This document shows, in pieces, positions 26,824-34,346 of a stretch of 64,000 bases of DNA. Origin of the DNA: Frigoribacterium sp. Leaf263. Lineage in GTDB: Bacteria; Actinomycetota; Actinomycetes; Actinomycetales; Microbacteriaceae. The stretch covers positions 96,252-160,251 of the forward strand of contig NZ_LMMO01000001.1 of NCBI RefSeq assembly GCF_001422285.1, in the 5' to 3' direction. The notes under the pieces were generated by a model. The model was not told the origin of the DNA and ran no database searches. It was given only the letters and a program-made list of their open reading frames with translations. Numbering within the stretch: the first letter of the stretch is position 1; the number at the start of each line of letters is the position of its first letter. The translations under genes were made by a program, and so were the position numbers.

Positions 26824-26846
26824 TGTTACGTCGCGTGGAGGGGAGC

Positions 26847-27518
26847 ATGTATCGAATGACCCCACCACTGACCTCTCCACAACCGCTCCGCGTGGTCGCC
26901 GTGTCGGGAACCCTGAGCACGCCGTCCAAGACCGACGCCCTCGTCGACGCCATCCTGGACGAGCTGGCCGAGGTGCTGCCGATCGAGCGGCACGTCATCC
27001 GCGTGAGCGAGCTGGGCCCGCTCTTCGCCGGGGCGCTCACCCGCGACCAGCTCGACGAACGGGTCGAGCGCGAGCTGCGAGCCATCGAGTCCGCCGACCT
27101 GCTGATCGCCGCCTCGCCCGTCTACCGCGCCTCCTTCACCGGGCTGTTCAAGCACCTGTTCGACTTCGTCGAGCAGTACGCCCTCGTCGACACGCCCGTG
27201 CTGCTGGCCGCGACCGGCGGCAGCGAGCGGCACGCGCTGATCCTCGAGCACTCGATGCGACCGCTCTTCGGGTTCTTCCAGGCGCTGACCCTGCCGCTCG
27301 GGGTCTACGCGCACGCCAGCGACTTCACGGATCGGCGGGTGACGGCGCCTCTGCTGCAGGAGCGCATCCGCAACGCCATCGCCCGCGGTCTGCCGCTCAT
27401 CCGCTCGAGCATCGCCGAGAAGGAGCGCATCGAGCGCGAGCTGCTCGGCGAACGGGTCGACGAGGTCGCGCCCGAGCTCGAGGGGGCCGCGGCGGGGCCG
27501 ACCCGGCTGTTCAGCTGA
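26847..27518 (+). CDS. NADPH-dependent FMN reductase (MsuE/SsuE-like)
   Basis: A 223-residue flavodoxin-fold reductase. The phosphate loop is VSGTLSTPSKTDAL (near 17-30) and the flavin-binding ASPVYRASFTGLFKHLFDFV follows near 88-107. This is the pattern of MsuE/SsuE enzymes that supply FMNH2 to two-component monooxygenases, typically for sulfonate use. No monooxygenase is next to it, so the partner is unknown. ATG 26847 has GGAGGGGAG closely upstream; ATG 26856 is a less well placed alternative. Confidence 0.87.
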   Translation: MYRMTPPLTSPQPLRVVAVSGTLSTPSKTDALVDAILDELAEVLPIERHVIRVSELGPLFAGALTRDQLDERVERELRAIESADLLIAASPVYRASFTGLFKHLFDFVEQYALVDTPVLLAATGGSERHALILEHSMRPLFGFFQALTLPLGVYAHASDFTDRRVTAPLLQERIRNAIARGLPLIRSSIAEKERIERELLGERVDEVAPELEGAAAGPTRLFS

Positions 27519-27570
27519 GGACTGCGCCGGTGGTGGACCGCGCGCGGGAGGAACCGTCTGTGCCGGACGG

Positions 27571-27576
27571 TATCGT
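27571..27576 (+). promoter_or_regulatory. -10 hexamer of a leaderless gene
   Basis: TATCGT, 6 bp before ATG 27583. Confidence 0.6.
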
Positions 27577-27582
27577 CTTGTC

Positions 27583-27987
27583 ATGACCGATCCGACGACT
27601 CCCCGCGACGAGGCGGTCGCCCGCGCCGAGCTCCGCGACGACGAGGCCCGGCGGCTGCTCGGCATGCTGTCCGCGGGCACGCTGCCCGCCCGTGCGCAGC
27701 AGTGGATGACCGACGGGCTCGAGCATCCCTCGCTCACCGTGTTGGCGGGTGCGCTGACCAGCACCGACGAGCGACGGGCTGCGCTGCTCGCCGAGGCGGC
27801 CGAGTCGTTCGGACTCGGTTTCGCGTCGGTCAAGGCGGCGCGGGCGTATCACGGCGAGCGGATCGTCGCGTCGATGACGGCCGCCTCCGCATCGTCGGAC
27901 GCCCTCGGCTACTCCAACAGCTTCACGGACACCATCGAGGAGTCGGTGCGGGACAGCATCTCGCGCCTGTTCCGGCCCCGCGGCTGA
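27583..27987 (+). CDS. Small helical protein of unknown function
   Basis: 134 residues, predicted largely helical and soluble, with no cysteine and no signal peptide. Features are a charged N-terminus (RAELRDDEARRLLGML), a middle LAGALTSTDERRAALLAEAAESFGLGF, and a C-terminus DTIEESVRDSISRLFRPRG. I do not recognise the family. A clear leaderless promoter supports its reality. It converges on the arabinofuranosidase gene across a bidirectional terminator. Confidence 0.65.
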   Translation: MTDPTTPRDEAVARAELRDDEARRLLGMLSAGTLPARAQQWMTDGLEHPSLTVLAGALTSTDERRAALLAEAAESFGLGFASVKAARAYHGERIVASMTAASASSDALGYSNSFTDTIEESVRDSISRLFRPRG

Positions 27988-28024
27988 GCGGCCCAGCCAC
28001 CGCGTCCGCCGAGACGCCGCGAAG

Positions 28025-28062
28025 TCGCCGAGACCCCCGTGCGCGCACAGGGGTCTCGGCGA
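28025..28062. terminator. Bidirectional terminator
   Basis: 13-nt arms (28025-28037 and 28050-28062) pair perfectly between convergent genes. Confidence 0.8.
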
Positions 28063-28093
28063 CCGACCGGGGTCTCGCGGCGCGCGGCGCGCG

Positions 28094-29629
28094 CTACGCC
28101 TTGCCGACCTCGAGCTCGACGACCGCCCACGACAGGGCCGGCAGCGTCAGGCGTGCCGAGCCCTCGTCGACGGTGACGCCCTCGAGGGGCACGAGGCCGA
28201 CGGCGTCCTGCGCCTGCTCGGTGTTCGAGGTGAAGCGGTCGCCGCCCTCGGGCACGGTGAGCAGCTCGGCGCGCGTGACGCGTGCGCCCGAGAACCCGCG
28301 CAGCGCGATCTCGACGTCGGCCGCCTCGTCCAGCCCGCGGTTCGCGAGGAAGAACGCGACGCGCCCCGTCTCCTCGTCGTAGGTCGAGCTCACGTCGACG
28401 AGATCGGCGTCGCCGTACTTGGCCGTGTCGACCTTGTCGCTCGTCACGAGCGTGCGGAGGATCTGCCCCGACGCCAGCGCGGCCATCCGCGCGAACGGCC
28501 AGAAGATCGTCTGACGCCACGCCGGCCCGCCCTGCTCGCTGCGGATGGGGGCGATCACGTTGACCAGCTGCGCCTGGTTCGCGATCTTGACCCGGTCGCC
28601 GTGGCGCAGCAGCGAGTTCAGGAACGTCCCGACGACGACGGCGTCCGTGACGTTGTACTGGTCCTCGATCAGACGCGGGTGCTCGACCCAGCCCTTCGAG
28701 ACGTTGTGCGGCTGGTCGTCGGTGTCGAGGCCGGTCTGGTACCAGACGTTCCACTCGTCGAACGAGATGTCGACCTGCTTCGTGTGCTTGCCCGCCGCCT
28801 TGACGCCGTCGATGGTCGAGACGACCTCGTCGATGAAGGCGTCCATGTCGACGGCCGTCGCCAGGAAGCTCTTCGCGTCGCCGTCGTGCTCCTGGTAGTA
28901 GGCGTGCATCGAGACGTACTCGACCTCGTCGTAGGCGTGCGTCAGGACCTCGTGCTCCCAGGCCCCGAAGGTGGGCATGCCGCGACCCGAGCTGCCGACC
29001 GCGACGAGCTCGATGGTCGGGTCGACGAACTTCATCGCCTTCGCGGCCTCCTGAGCCAGGCGGCCGTACTCGGTGGCGGTCTTGTGGCCGATCTGCCAGG
29101 GGCCGTCGAGCTCGTTGCCGAGGCACCAAAGCTTGATGTCGAAGGGGTCCTTCGCGCCGTTGGCGATGCGGCGGTCGCTCAGCGCGGTGCCGCCGGCGTG
29201 GTTGGAGTACTCGACGAGCTCGCGGGCCGCGTCGACGCCGCGGGTGCCGAGGTTCACGGCCTCCATGACCTCGGTGCCGGCCAGCTTCGACCATTCGACG
29301 AACTCGTGCAGGCCGAACGCGTTCGACTCGACCGTGTGCCAGGCGCCGTCGAGGCGGCGAGGCCGCTGGTCGACGGGGCCGACGCCGTCCTCCCAGTTGT
29401 AGCCGGAGACGAAGTTGCCGCCGGGGTAGCGGATGACGGTGGCGCCGAGCTCCTTGGTGAGCTCGAGCACGTCGTGGCGGAAGCCGTTCTCGTCGGCGGT
29501 CGCGTGACCGGGCTCGTAGATGCCGGTGTAGACGCAGCGGCCCATGTGCTCGACGAACGAGCCGAAGATGCGGCGGGGGACCTCGCCGATCGTGAACTCG
29601 CGGTCGACGGTGATGCGGGCGGTGGACAT
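28094..29629 (-). CDS. abfA: Intracellular alpha-L-arabinofuranosidase, GH51
   Basis: Releases L-arabinose from arabino-oligosaccharides in the cytoplasm. The acid/base Glu173 (WCLGNELDG) and nucleophile Glu292 (SFDEWNVWY) line up with Glu175 and Glu294 of the Geobacillus enzyme. The 511-residue length and RYPGGNFVSGYNWEDG motif are typical of GH51, and no signal peptide is present. Last gene of an operon with a sugar ABC importer, so imported arabino-oligosaccharides are probably its substrate. ATG 29629 has AGGAGC upstream. Confidence 0.95.
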   Translation of the reverse strand: MSTARITVDREFTIGEVPRRIFGSFVEHMGRCVYTGIYEPGHATADENGFRHDVLELTKELGATVIRYPGGNFVSGYNWEDGVGPVDQRPRRLDGAWHTVESNAFGLHEFVEWSKLAGTEVMEAVNLGTRGVDAARELVEYSNHAGGTALSDRRIANGAKDPFDIKLWCLGNELDGPWQIGHKTATEYGRLAQEAAKAMKFVDPTIELVAVGSSGRGMPTFGAWEHEVLTHAYDEVEYVSMHAYYQEHDGDAKSFLATAVDMDAFIDEVVSTIDGVKAAGKHTKQVDISFDEWNVWYQTGLDTDDQPHNVSKGWVEHPRLIEDQYNVTDAVVVGTFLNSLLRHGDRVKIANQAQLVNVIAPIRSEQGGPAWRQTIFWPFARMAALASGQILRTLVTSDKVDTAKYGDADLVDVSSTYDEETGRVAFFLANRGLDEAADVEIALRGFSGARVTRAELLTVPEGGDRFTSNTEQAQDAVGLVPLEGVTVDEGSARLTLPALSWAVVELEVGKA

Positions 29630-29688
29630 GGTGCTCCTCAGGAGGTCGTGGCGTGCGGTGTCGGTGGTGCGGTCTGTCGGGAGGGGAC

Positions 29689-29704
29689 GGGGAGGCGCGG
29701 GTCG
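29689..29704 (-). repeat. Dispersed 17-bp element
   Basis: GGGGAGGCGCGGGTCG, ending 1 bp before the stop codon of the MalG-like permease; in gene sense it follows the TGA. Confidence 0.75.
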
Positions 29705-29705
29705 G

Positions 29706-30617
29706 TCACTGCCCCCCGAAGCCGGTGGTCGAGATGCCCTTGATGATCTGCCGCTGGAAGAACAGGAACACCAGGATGAGGGGCAGCGCCGCCAGGATCG
29801 CCGACGCCATGTTCTGCGCGTACTGGATGCCGTAGGCGCTCTCGATGGTCTGCAGGCCGACCGGCAGGGTCAGCAGGGCGGCGTCGTTCGTGACGATGAA
29901 GGGCCAGAGGAAGTTGTTCCAGGCGCCGATGAACACGAAGATCGAGACGGCCCCGAGGATGGGGCGCGACAGCGGCAGCAGGATCGTGAAGAACACCCGG
30001 ATGCGGCCGGCGCCGTCGACCCGCGCGGCGTCCTCGAGCTCGATGGGCACCTGGTCGAAGAACTTCTTGAGCACGAAGACCATGGCCGGCGCGATGGCCT
30101 GCGGCAGGATCACGCCCCAGTACGTGTCGACCATGTTGAAGGCGAGCATCTGGTAGAACAGCGGCACGATCAGCACCTGCGGCGGGATGATGATCGACGC
30201 GATGGTGGCGACGTAGAGCCACTTCTTGCCGGCGAAGTCGAGGCGCGAGAAGGCGTAGGCCACCAGCGCCGACGTCGCGACGACGATCAGCGTGATGACG
30301 ATCGACGTGAACAGGCTGTTGAAGAGCCACGTGGGGATGTTCCCCTGGGCCAGCACGGCGCGGTAGGCGTCGAGCGTGAAGCCCCCGGCGGGCAGCCAGG
30401 TCTGCGGTGTCGCCGCGGCGTCGGCCTCGCTCTTGAACGAGGTCGACAGCGACCAGAGGAACGGCAGCAGCCAGAGCGCGGCCAGCACGATCAGGACCAC
30501 CACGCTGACGACGGCGAGCGGGCCGAAGCGGCGCTGGCCCGGCTTGTGCGGGCGCCGGGCGCGCTCGGCGGTGGGGGCGCGGAGTCCGCTGCCCGGGGCG
30601 ACGGCGGGGGCGGTCAT
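29706..30617 (-). CDS. Carbohydrate ABC transporter permease (MalG type)
   Basis: A 303-residue inner-membrane permease with a variable basic N-terminus and six membrane helices. The EAA loop that contacts the ATPase is intact (IELEDAARVDGAGRIRVFFTILLPLSRP, about 195-222). It ends with the typical QRQIIKGISTTGFGGQ. It pairs with the MalF-type permease upstream, with an ATGA overlap of 4 bp. A dispersed repeat abuts its stop codon, and abfA follows. Confidence 0.94.
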   Translation of the reverse strand: MTAPAVAPGSGLRAPTAERARRPHKPGQRRFGPLAVVSVVVLIVLAALWLLPFLWSLSTSFKSEADAAATPQTWLPAGGFTLDAYRAVLAQGNIPTWLFNSLFTSIVITLIVVATSALVAYAFSRLDFAGKKWLYVATIASIIIPPQVLIVPLFYQMLAFNMVDTYWGVILPQAIAPAMVFVLKKFFDQVPIELEDAARVDGAGRIRVFFTILLPLSRPILGAVSIFVFIGAWNNFLWPFIVTNDAALLTLPVGLQTIESAYGIQYAQNMASAILAALPLILVFLFFQRQIIKGISTTGFGGQ

Positions 30618-31591
30618 CGCTGGGCTCCTTTCCGGCGCTGCGCGGCGATGGCGAACTGCGCGACCGAGATGACGATGATCAGGGCGAAGAAGATGTACGA
30701 GATGGCCGACGAGTAGCCGAAGCGGTAGCCGGTGAAGCCGGTGTCGAAGATGTACTGCACCGCCGAGCGGGTGCTGCCCGCCGGTCCGCCGGTGGTCATC
30801 TGGTAGATCTGGTCGAAGACCTTGAGCGAGGCCAGCACCTGCAGGATGACGATCAGGCCGGTGGTCGGGCCGAGCTGCGGGATGGTGATCGACAGCAGCG
30901 ACCGCCAGCGACCGGCGCCGTCGAGCGACGCCGCCTCGTACTGCTGGTCGGGGATGTTCTGCAGCGCCGCCAGGTACAGCAGGAAGTTGAAGCCGACGGT
31001 CCACCAGACGGTGGTCGCGACGACGGCGATCATGGCCGTGTTCGGATCCTGCAGCCAGGCCGGCTGCGGCAGGCCGACGGTGGCGAGGACGGTGTTGATC
31101 GGCCCGAGGGTCGGGCTGTAGAGCTGGATCCAGAACAGCGAGACGACGGTCGACGCGAGCAGGTACGGCAGGAAGAAGCTCAGCCGCCAGAGCCACTGAC
31201 CCGGCAGCCCCGTGTTGACCAGCAGGGCGAGCAGCAGGGCGATGACGACCAGCGGGATCGTGCTCAGCACCGTGAACCACAGCGTGTTGGCCATCGAACG
31301 CCACATGTCGCCGTCGGCGAAGGCCTCGGCGTAGTTCGCGACGCCGATCAGCTCGCCGCCCGAGCCGGTGAGGCTCTGCCCGGTGAAGCTGAGGTACAGC
31401 CCGTGGATGACGGGCCAGACGAGGAACAATCCGAACAGGATGGCGAACGGGGCGGCGAACCCCCAGCCGATCCGGTTGTCTTTGTGGGCGCCGGGCTTCA
31501 GGCGCGAACCGGTCCGCACCCGCTCGGGCGCCGCTGATCGCGTCGTCGTGCCGGCGCCGGCCCCGCGGGCCTTGACCGTCGTGGTGGTCAC
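30614..31591 (-). CDS. Carbohydrate ABC transporter permease (MalF type)
   Basis: A 325-residue permease with a basic N-terminal tail, six membrane helices and an EAA loop (YEAASLDGAGRWRSLLSITIPQLGP, about 220-244). It forms the translocation pore with the MalG-type partner encoded next. No ATP-binding subunit is encoded in this operon, so a shared MsmK/MsiK-type ATPase elsewhere probably energises it, as is usual for actinobacterial sugar importers. Confidence 0.94.
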   Translation of the reverse strand: MTTTTVKARGAGAGTTTRSAAPERVRTGSRLKPGAHKDNRIGWGFAAPFAILFGLFLVWPVIHGLYLSFTGQSLTGSGGELIGVANYAEAFADGDMWRSMANTLWFTVLSTIPLVVIALLLALLVNTGLPGQWLWRLSFFLPYLLASTVVSLFWIQLYSPTLGPINTVLATVGLPQPAWLQDPNTAMIAVVATTVWWTVGFNFLLYLAALQNIPDQQYEAASLDGAGRWRSLLSITIPQLGPTTGLIVILQVLASLKVFDQIYQMTTGGPAGSTRSAVQYIFDTGFTGYRFGYSSAISYIFFALIIVISVAQFAIAAQRRKGAQR

Positions 31592-31658
31592 AGGTCGACT
31601 CCTTCGTCGTCGTGTGTCATGGGGTGGTGCGGTGTCGCGACGGGCGATGTCCGCTGGT

Positions 31659-31670
31659 GACGCGCCTCCT
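31659..31670 (+). repeat. Dispersed element, inverted half of a pair
   Basis: GACGCGCCTCCT, facing the copy at 31683-31700. Confidence 0.6.
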
Positions 31671-31694
31671 GAAGGGCCGGAGCCGAGGAGGCGC
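31662..31694. repeat. REP-like hairpin between binding-protein and permease genes
   Basis: GCGCCTCCT (31662-31670) pairs with AGGAGGCGC (31686-31694), formed by two head-to-head element copies. Similar hairpins between malE and malF in E. coli protect upstream mRNA and give more binding protein than permease. Confidence 0.7.
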
Positions 31695-31700
31695 GGGTCG
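31683..31700 (-). repeat. Dispersed 17-bp element, full copy
   Basis: CCGAGGAGGCGCGGGTCG, 6 bp past the stop of the solute-binding protein in its sense. Confidence 0.8.
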
Positions 31701-31706
31701 GCCCGA

Positions 31707-33074
31707 TCACACCGGCGCCGGCCGCGAGAGCTGCGTGTTGACGCGGTTCACGAACGCGCGCATGCCCGCCGCGGCGTCGTTCTTCGACAGCACGACGGAT
31801 TGGACGTTGTCGAGGAAGTACGTCTGGAAGTCCGACCCCGAGCCCGTGAACCAGGCGGGCGGGTCGTAGTTGAGGTACTGCGCCGCCTCGGCGTAGTTCG
31901 CCTGGGGCTGCAGCTCGGCGTACGCGGAGCTGTCGACGACGGGACCGTAGGCGGGGATGTGCCCGGCCTCGGCCCACGAGATGGAGTCCTTCAGGATGGT
32001 CGACACCATCTTGTAGACGTCTTCGCGCTTGACGTCGTCGACCTCGCTCTGCCGCGGCAGCACGAACGAATGCGAGTCCGCGTAGACGGCCGGCGTGCCG
32101 AAGAGGGTCGGGATGATGCCGGCGTCGAAGGGGATCCCGGCGTTCTGGGCGCTCGGGACCTCCCACACCCCGGTGAAGAGCATCCCGCTCTCGCCGCTGA
32201 CGAACTCGGCGATGCCCGACTGGATGTCGCTCGCGGTGGCCATGGCCGTGCCGTCGGTCATCTTCTGCATGAACTCGAGCGCGGTGACCGCCGCGGCCTC
32301 GTCGTACTCGACCGTGCCGCCCTCGGTGAGCACCATGTCGGCGCCCTGCTGCTTGTAGAACGTGTAGAACATGCGCCAGAGCTGGGCGCCGTCGTTGAGG
32401 TAGCCCCACGAGGCGCCGTGCTTGCCGGTGACCGCCTGCATGGCGTTCGCGACCTCGAGGAACTGCTCGGGGCTCGTGATGTCGACGAGGCGTCCGTCGC
32501 CGCCGAGGGCCCCGGCCTTCTCGGCGATCTCCGTGTTGTACAGCAGGATGAACGGGTGCGAGTCGAGCGCGACCGAGAAGAGCCGGTCGCCGCTGAAGCC
32601 GGCCTTCCAGACGGCGGGGGCGAAGTCCTGCTCGCGCACGCCGTACGAGGCGAGCTTGTCGACGTCCCACGGGTCGAGCAGCCCGCCGGGGGCGTAGCCC
32701 GGGACCCGCGACGCGTGCATGATCGCGACGTCGGGGGCGCGGCCCCCGGCCGAGGCCATCGCGAGCTTGGTGTAGTACGGCGTGCCCCAGGCGAGCACCG
32801 TCTGGGTCGCCCGGAACTCGGGGTTCTGGGCGTTGGCCTGATCGATCAGGGCCGACATCTTGATGCCGTCGCCCCCGCTCAGCAGGTGCCAGAAGCTGAG
32901 GTCGGCGACTGCGCCGGAGCCGGAGACGGCGCCGGTCGAGCAGCCGGCGAGGCCGCCGACGGCGAACGCGCCGCCGAGGATGGCGGCCCCGCCCACCAGC
33001 AGGTTCCGGCGGCTGAGGCCGTGGGCCGGGGGTGTCTCGCTCGGTGCGCCGGGCGTCGCTGAACGTGGGGTCAT
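31707..33074 (-). CDS. Extracellular sugar-binding lipoprotein of an ABC importer
   Basis: A 455-residue solute-binding protein (family 1). The export signal has a twin-arginine motif (LSRRNLL) followed by a hydrophobic stretch and the lipobox LAGC, so it is probably a Tat-exported lipoprotein. The mature part begins LSFWHLLSGGDGIKM, as in sugar-binding proteins. Start is set at ATG 33074, which has GAAGGAG 8 bp upstream; the in-frame GTG at 33083 lies inside that ribosome-binding site. First gene of the arabinofuranoside operon, under a LacI-type operator. Confidence 0.93.
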   Translation of the reverse strand: MTPRSATPGAPSETPPAHGLSRRNLLVGGAAILGGAFAVGGLAGCSTGAVSGSGAVADLSFWHLLSGGDGIKMSALIDQANAQNPEFRATQTVLAWGTPYYTKLAMASAGGRAPDVAIMHASRVPGYAPGGLLDPWDVDKLASYGVREQDFAPAVWKAGFSGDRLFSVALDSHPFILLYNTEIAEKAGALGGDGRLVDITSPEQFLEVANAMQAVTGKHGASWGYLNDGAQLWRMFYTFYKQQGADMVLTEGGTVEYDEAAAVTALEFMQKMTDGTAMATASDIQSGIAEFVSGESGMLFTGVWEVPSAQNAGIPFDAGIIPTLFGTPAVYADSHSFVLPRQSEVDDVKREDVYKMVSTILKDSISWAEAGHIPAYGPVVDSSAYAELQPQANYAEAAQYLNYDPPAWFTGSGSDFQTYFLDNVQSVVLSKNDAAAGMRAFVNRVNTQLSRPAPV

Positions 33075-33110
33075 CGGTGTCACTCCTTCGTGAATCGTCG
33101 ACTGCCGACA

Positions 33111-33138
33111 GCATTACATCGTTGTAACCGATGCGCAA
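33111..33138 (-). promoter_or_regulatory. Promoter of the arabinofuranoside operon
   Basis: On the minus strand, TTGCGC (33133-33138) and TAATGC (33111-33116) are separated by 16 bp. The LacI-type operator fills the spacer and overlaps the -10, the geometry expected for simple repression. Confidence 0.55.
33114..33127. promoter_or_regulatory. LacI-type operator
   Basis: TTACATCGTTGTAA, palindromic except for two central-flank positions, with the central CG of LacI-family operators. The LacI regulator encoded at 35394-36404 is a likely but unproven ligand. Confidence 0.7.
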
Positions 33139-33167
33139 GAGCGGGCTGCGAGTTCGGTCCACCCCGC

Positions 33168-33193
33168 GGCGCGGGTCGAGGAGCCGCGGGTCA
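33168..33193 (-). repeat. Degenerate dispersed element next to azlD stop
   Basis: A doubled and diverged GCGCGGGTC/CCGCGGGTCA, whose last three bases are the azlD stop codon. Confidence 0.4.
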
Positions 33194-33502
33194 GGGCAGT
33201 CCGAGGAGGCGCAGCCCGGCCGCCGCCGCAGCCCCCGCGACGACCACGACGAGGAAGGGCGCACGGAGCACGAGTGCGATCCCCGCAGCGACCAGCGCCC
33301 CGAGTCGGGCGTCGAGCACGAGCTGCTGGCCCGTCGCCACCGTGTTGGCGATCGTCAGCGAGGCCAGGAGCCCGATCGTGAGGGTGCCGGCGACCCGCGC
33401 GACGCGAGGATCCGACAGCAGCGACCGCGGGACGAGGTAGCCGCTGAGTTTCGTCAGGTACGCGACCACGCAGGCGACGCCGATCCAGATCCAGGTGCTC
33501 AC
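33191..33502 (-). CDS. azlD: AzlD-family branched-chain amino acid export subunit
   Basis: A 103-residue protein with three to four membrane helices and the AzlD pattern, including YLTKLSGYLVPRSLL and the ending AAAAAGLRLLGLP. AzlD works with AzlC as a two-part exporter of branched-chain amino acids or their analogues. The GTG start at 33502 overlaps the azlC stop by 4 bp (GTGA), so the two are translationally coupled. Confidence 0.9.
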   Translation of the reverse strand: MSTWIWIGVACVVAYLTKLSGYLVPRSLLSDPRVARVAGTLTIGLLASLTIANTVATGQQLVLDARLGALVAAGIALVLRAPFLVVVVAGAAAAAGLRLLGLP

Positions 33503-34269
33503 ACCGCGCCTCCTCGGTGCTCGCCGGCGTCGTCGGCCGGCCCCTCGGACGCGTCCGCGCCCACCACGCGGCCGTGGCCGCTTCCGGCCCGGCCGCCGGA
33601 CCAGCCGAGACCGGCGGCGACGACGGCGGCCAGCACGATCGGCACGCCCGGCGGCGCGAAGGGCACGGCGATCACGGTCACCAGCGCGCAGGCGACGGCG
33701 ACCGCGCCCGCGTCCCGCGTGCGGAGGCGGGGCCAGAGCAGGGCCAGGAACGCGGCGACGGCCGCTCCGTCGAGGCCCCAGCGACGGGGATCGCCGAGCG
33801 CGTCGCCGGCGAGGGCGCCGATCAGCGTGAAGAGGTTCCAGAGCAGGAAGACGCCGACGCCGGCGACCCAGAACCCGCGGCGCTGCTCGACCGGGTCGGA
33901 CTGACCGGTGCTCGTCGCGAGCGACTCGTCGATGGTCACCTGGGCGGCCAGCGGGCGGAGCAGACCGCGCGGGCGCAGCAGCGCGTTCAGCTGCATGCCG
34001 TAGATCGCGTTGCGGACGCCGAGCAGCGCGGCGGCCCCGGCGGCGGCGGACCCTGCGCCCCCGCCGGCGATCACCCCGACGAACGCGAACTGCGAGCCGC
34101 CCGAGAACAGCAGCAGGCTGAGCACGCAGGCCTGCGCGGTCGTCAGACCCGAGGCCACGGCGAGGGCGCCGAACGAGACCCCGTAGAGTCCCGTCGCGAC
34201 GGCGATCGAGACGCCGACCCGGACACCGGGGGAGCGGCGCAGCGGCAGAGGGGCTGCGGGCGTCGACAC
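33499..34269 (-). CDS. azlC: AzlC-family branched-chain amino acid exporter
   Basis: A 256-residue membrane protein with the AzlC signature: an N-terminal helix GVSFGALAVASGLTTAQACVLSLL, then FSGGSQFAFVGV and a middle block RNAIYGMQLNALL. The last 35 residues are a charged, disordered tail ending HRGGAV, which is a copy of the dispersed repeat read in frame. GTG 34269 is fixed by a TACGCT hexamer 6 bp upstream (leaderless). Confidence 0.92.
   Translation of the reverse strand: MSTPAAPLPLRRSPGVRVGVSIAVATGLYGVSFGALAVASGLTTAQACVLSLLLFSGGSQFAFVGVIAGGGAGSAAAGAAALLGVRNAIYGMQLNALLRPRGLLRPLAAQVTIDESLATSTGQSDPVEQRRGFWVAGVGVFLLWNLFTLIGALAGDALGDPRRWGLDGAAVAAFLALLWPRLRTRDAGAVAVACALVTVIAVPFAPPGVPIVLAAVVAAGLGWSGGRAGSGHGRVVGADASEGPADDAGEHRGGAV
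33502..33519 (+). repeat. Dispersed element at the azlC 3' end
   Basis: CACCGCGCCTCCTCGGTG; on the azlC strand it encodes the last residues HRGGAV and adjoins the azlD start. Confidence 0.6.
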
Positions 34270-34275
34270 GCTCCC

Positions 34276-34281
34276 AGCGTA
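34276..34281 (-). promoter_or_regulatory. -10 hexamer of leaderless azlCD
   Basis: TACGCT on the minus strand, 6 bp before GTG 34269. Confidence 0.6.
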
Positions 34282-34346
34282 GGGGTGGGAGCGGGCGTAT
34301 GACTCCCGGCGTCTCCCGCCCGAGCCGGCCGCAGGGCGCGCGGGGC

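Noticed and set aside
33191..33220. Additional element copy CCGAGGAGGCGCAGCC at 33201
   Set aside because: It encodes the ordinary azlD C-terminus (LRLLGLP), departs from the consensus after GCG, and is explained by coding.
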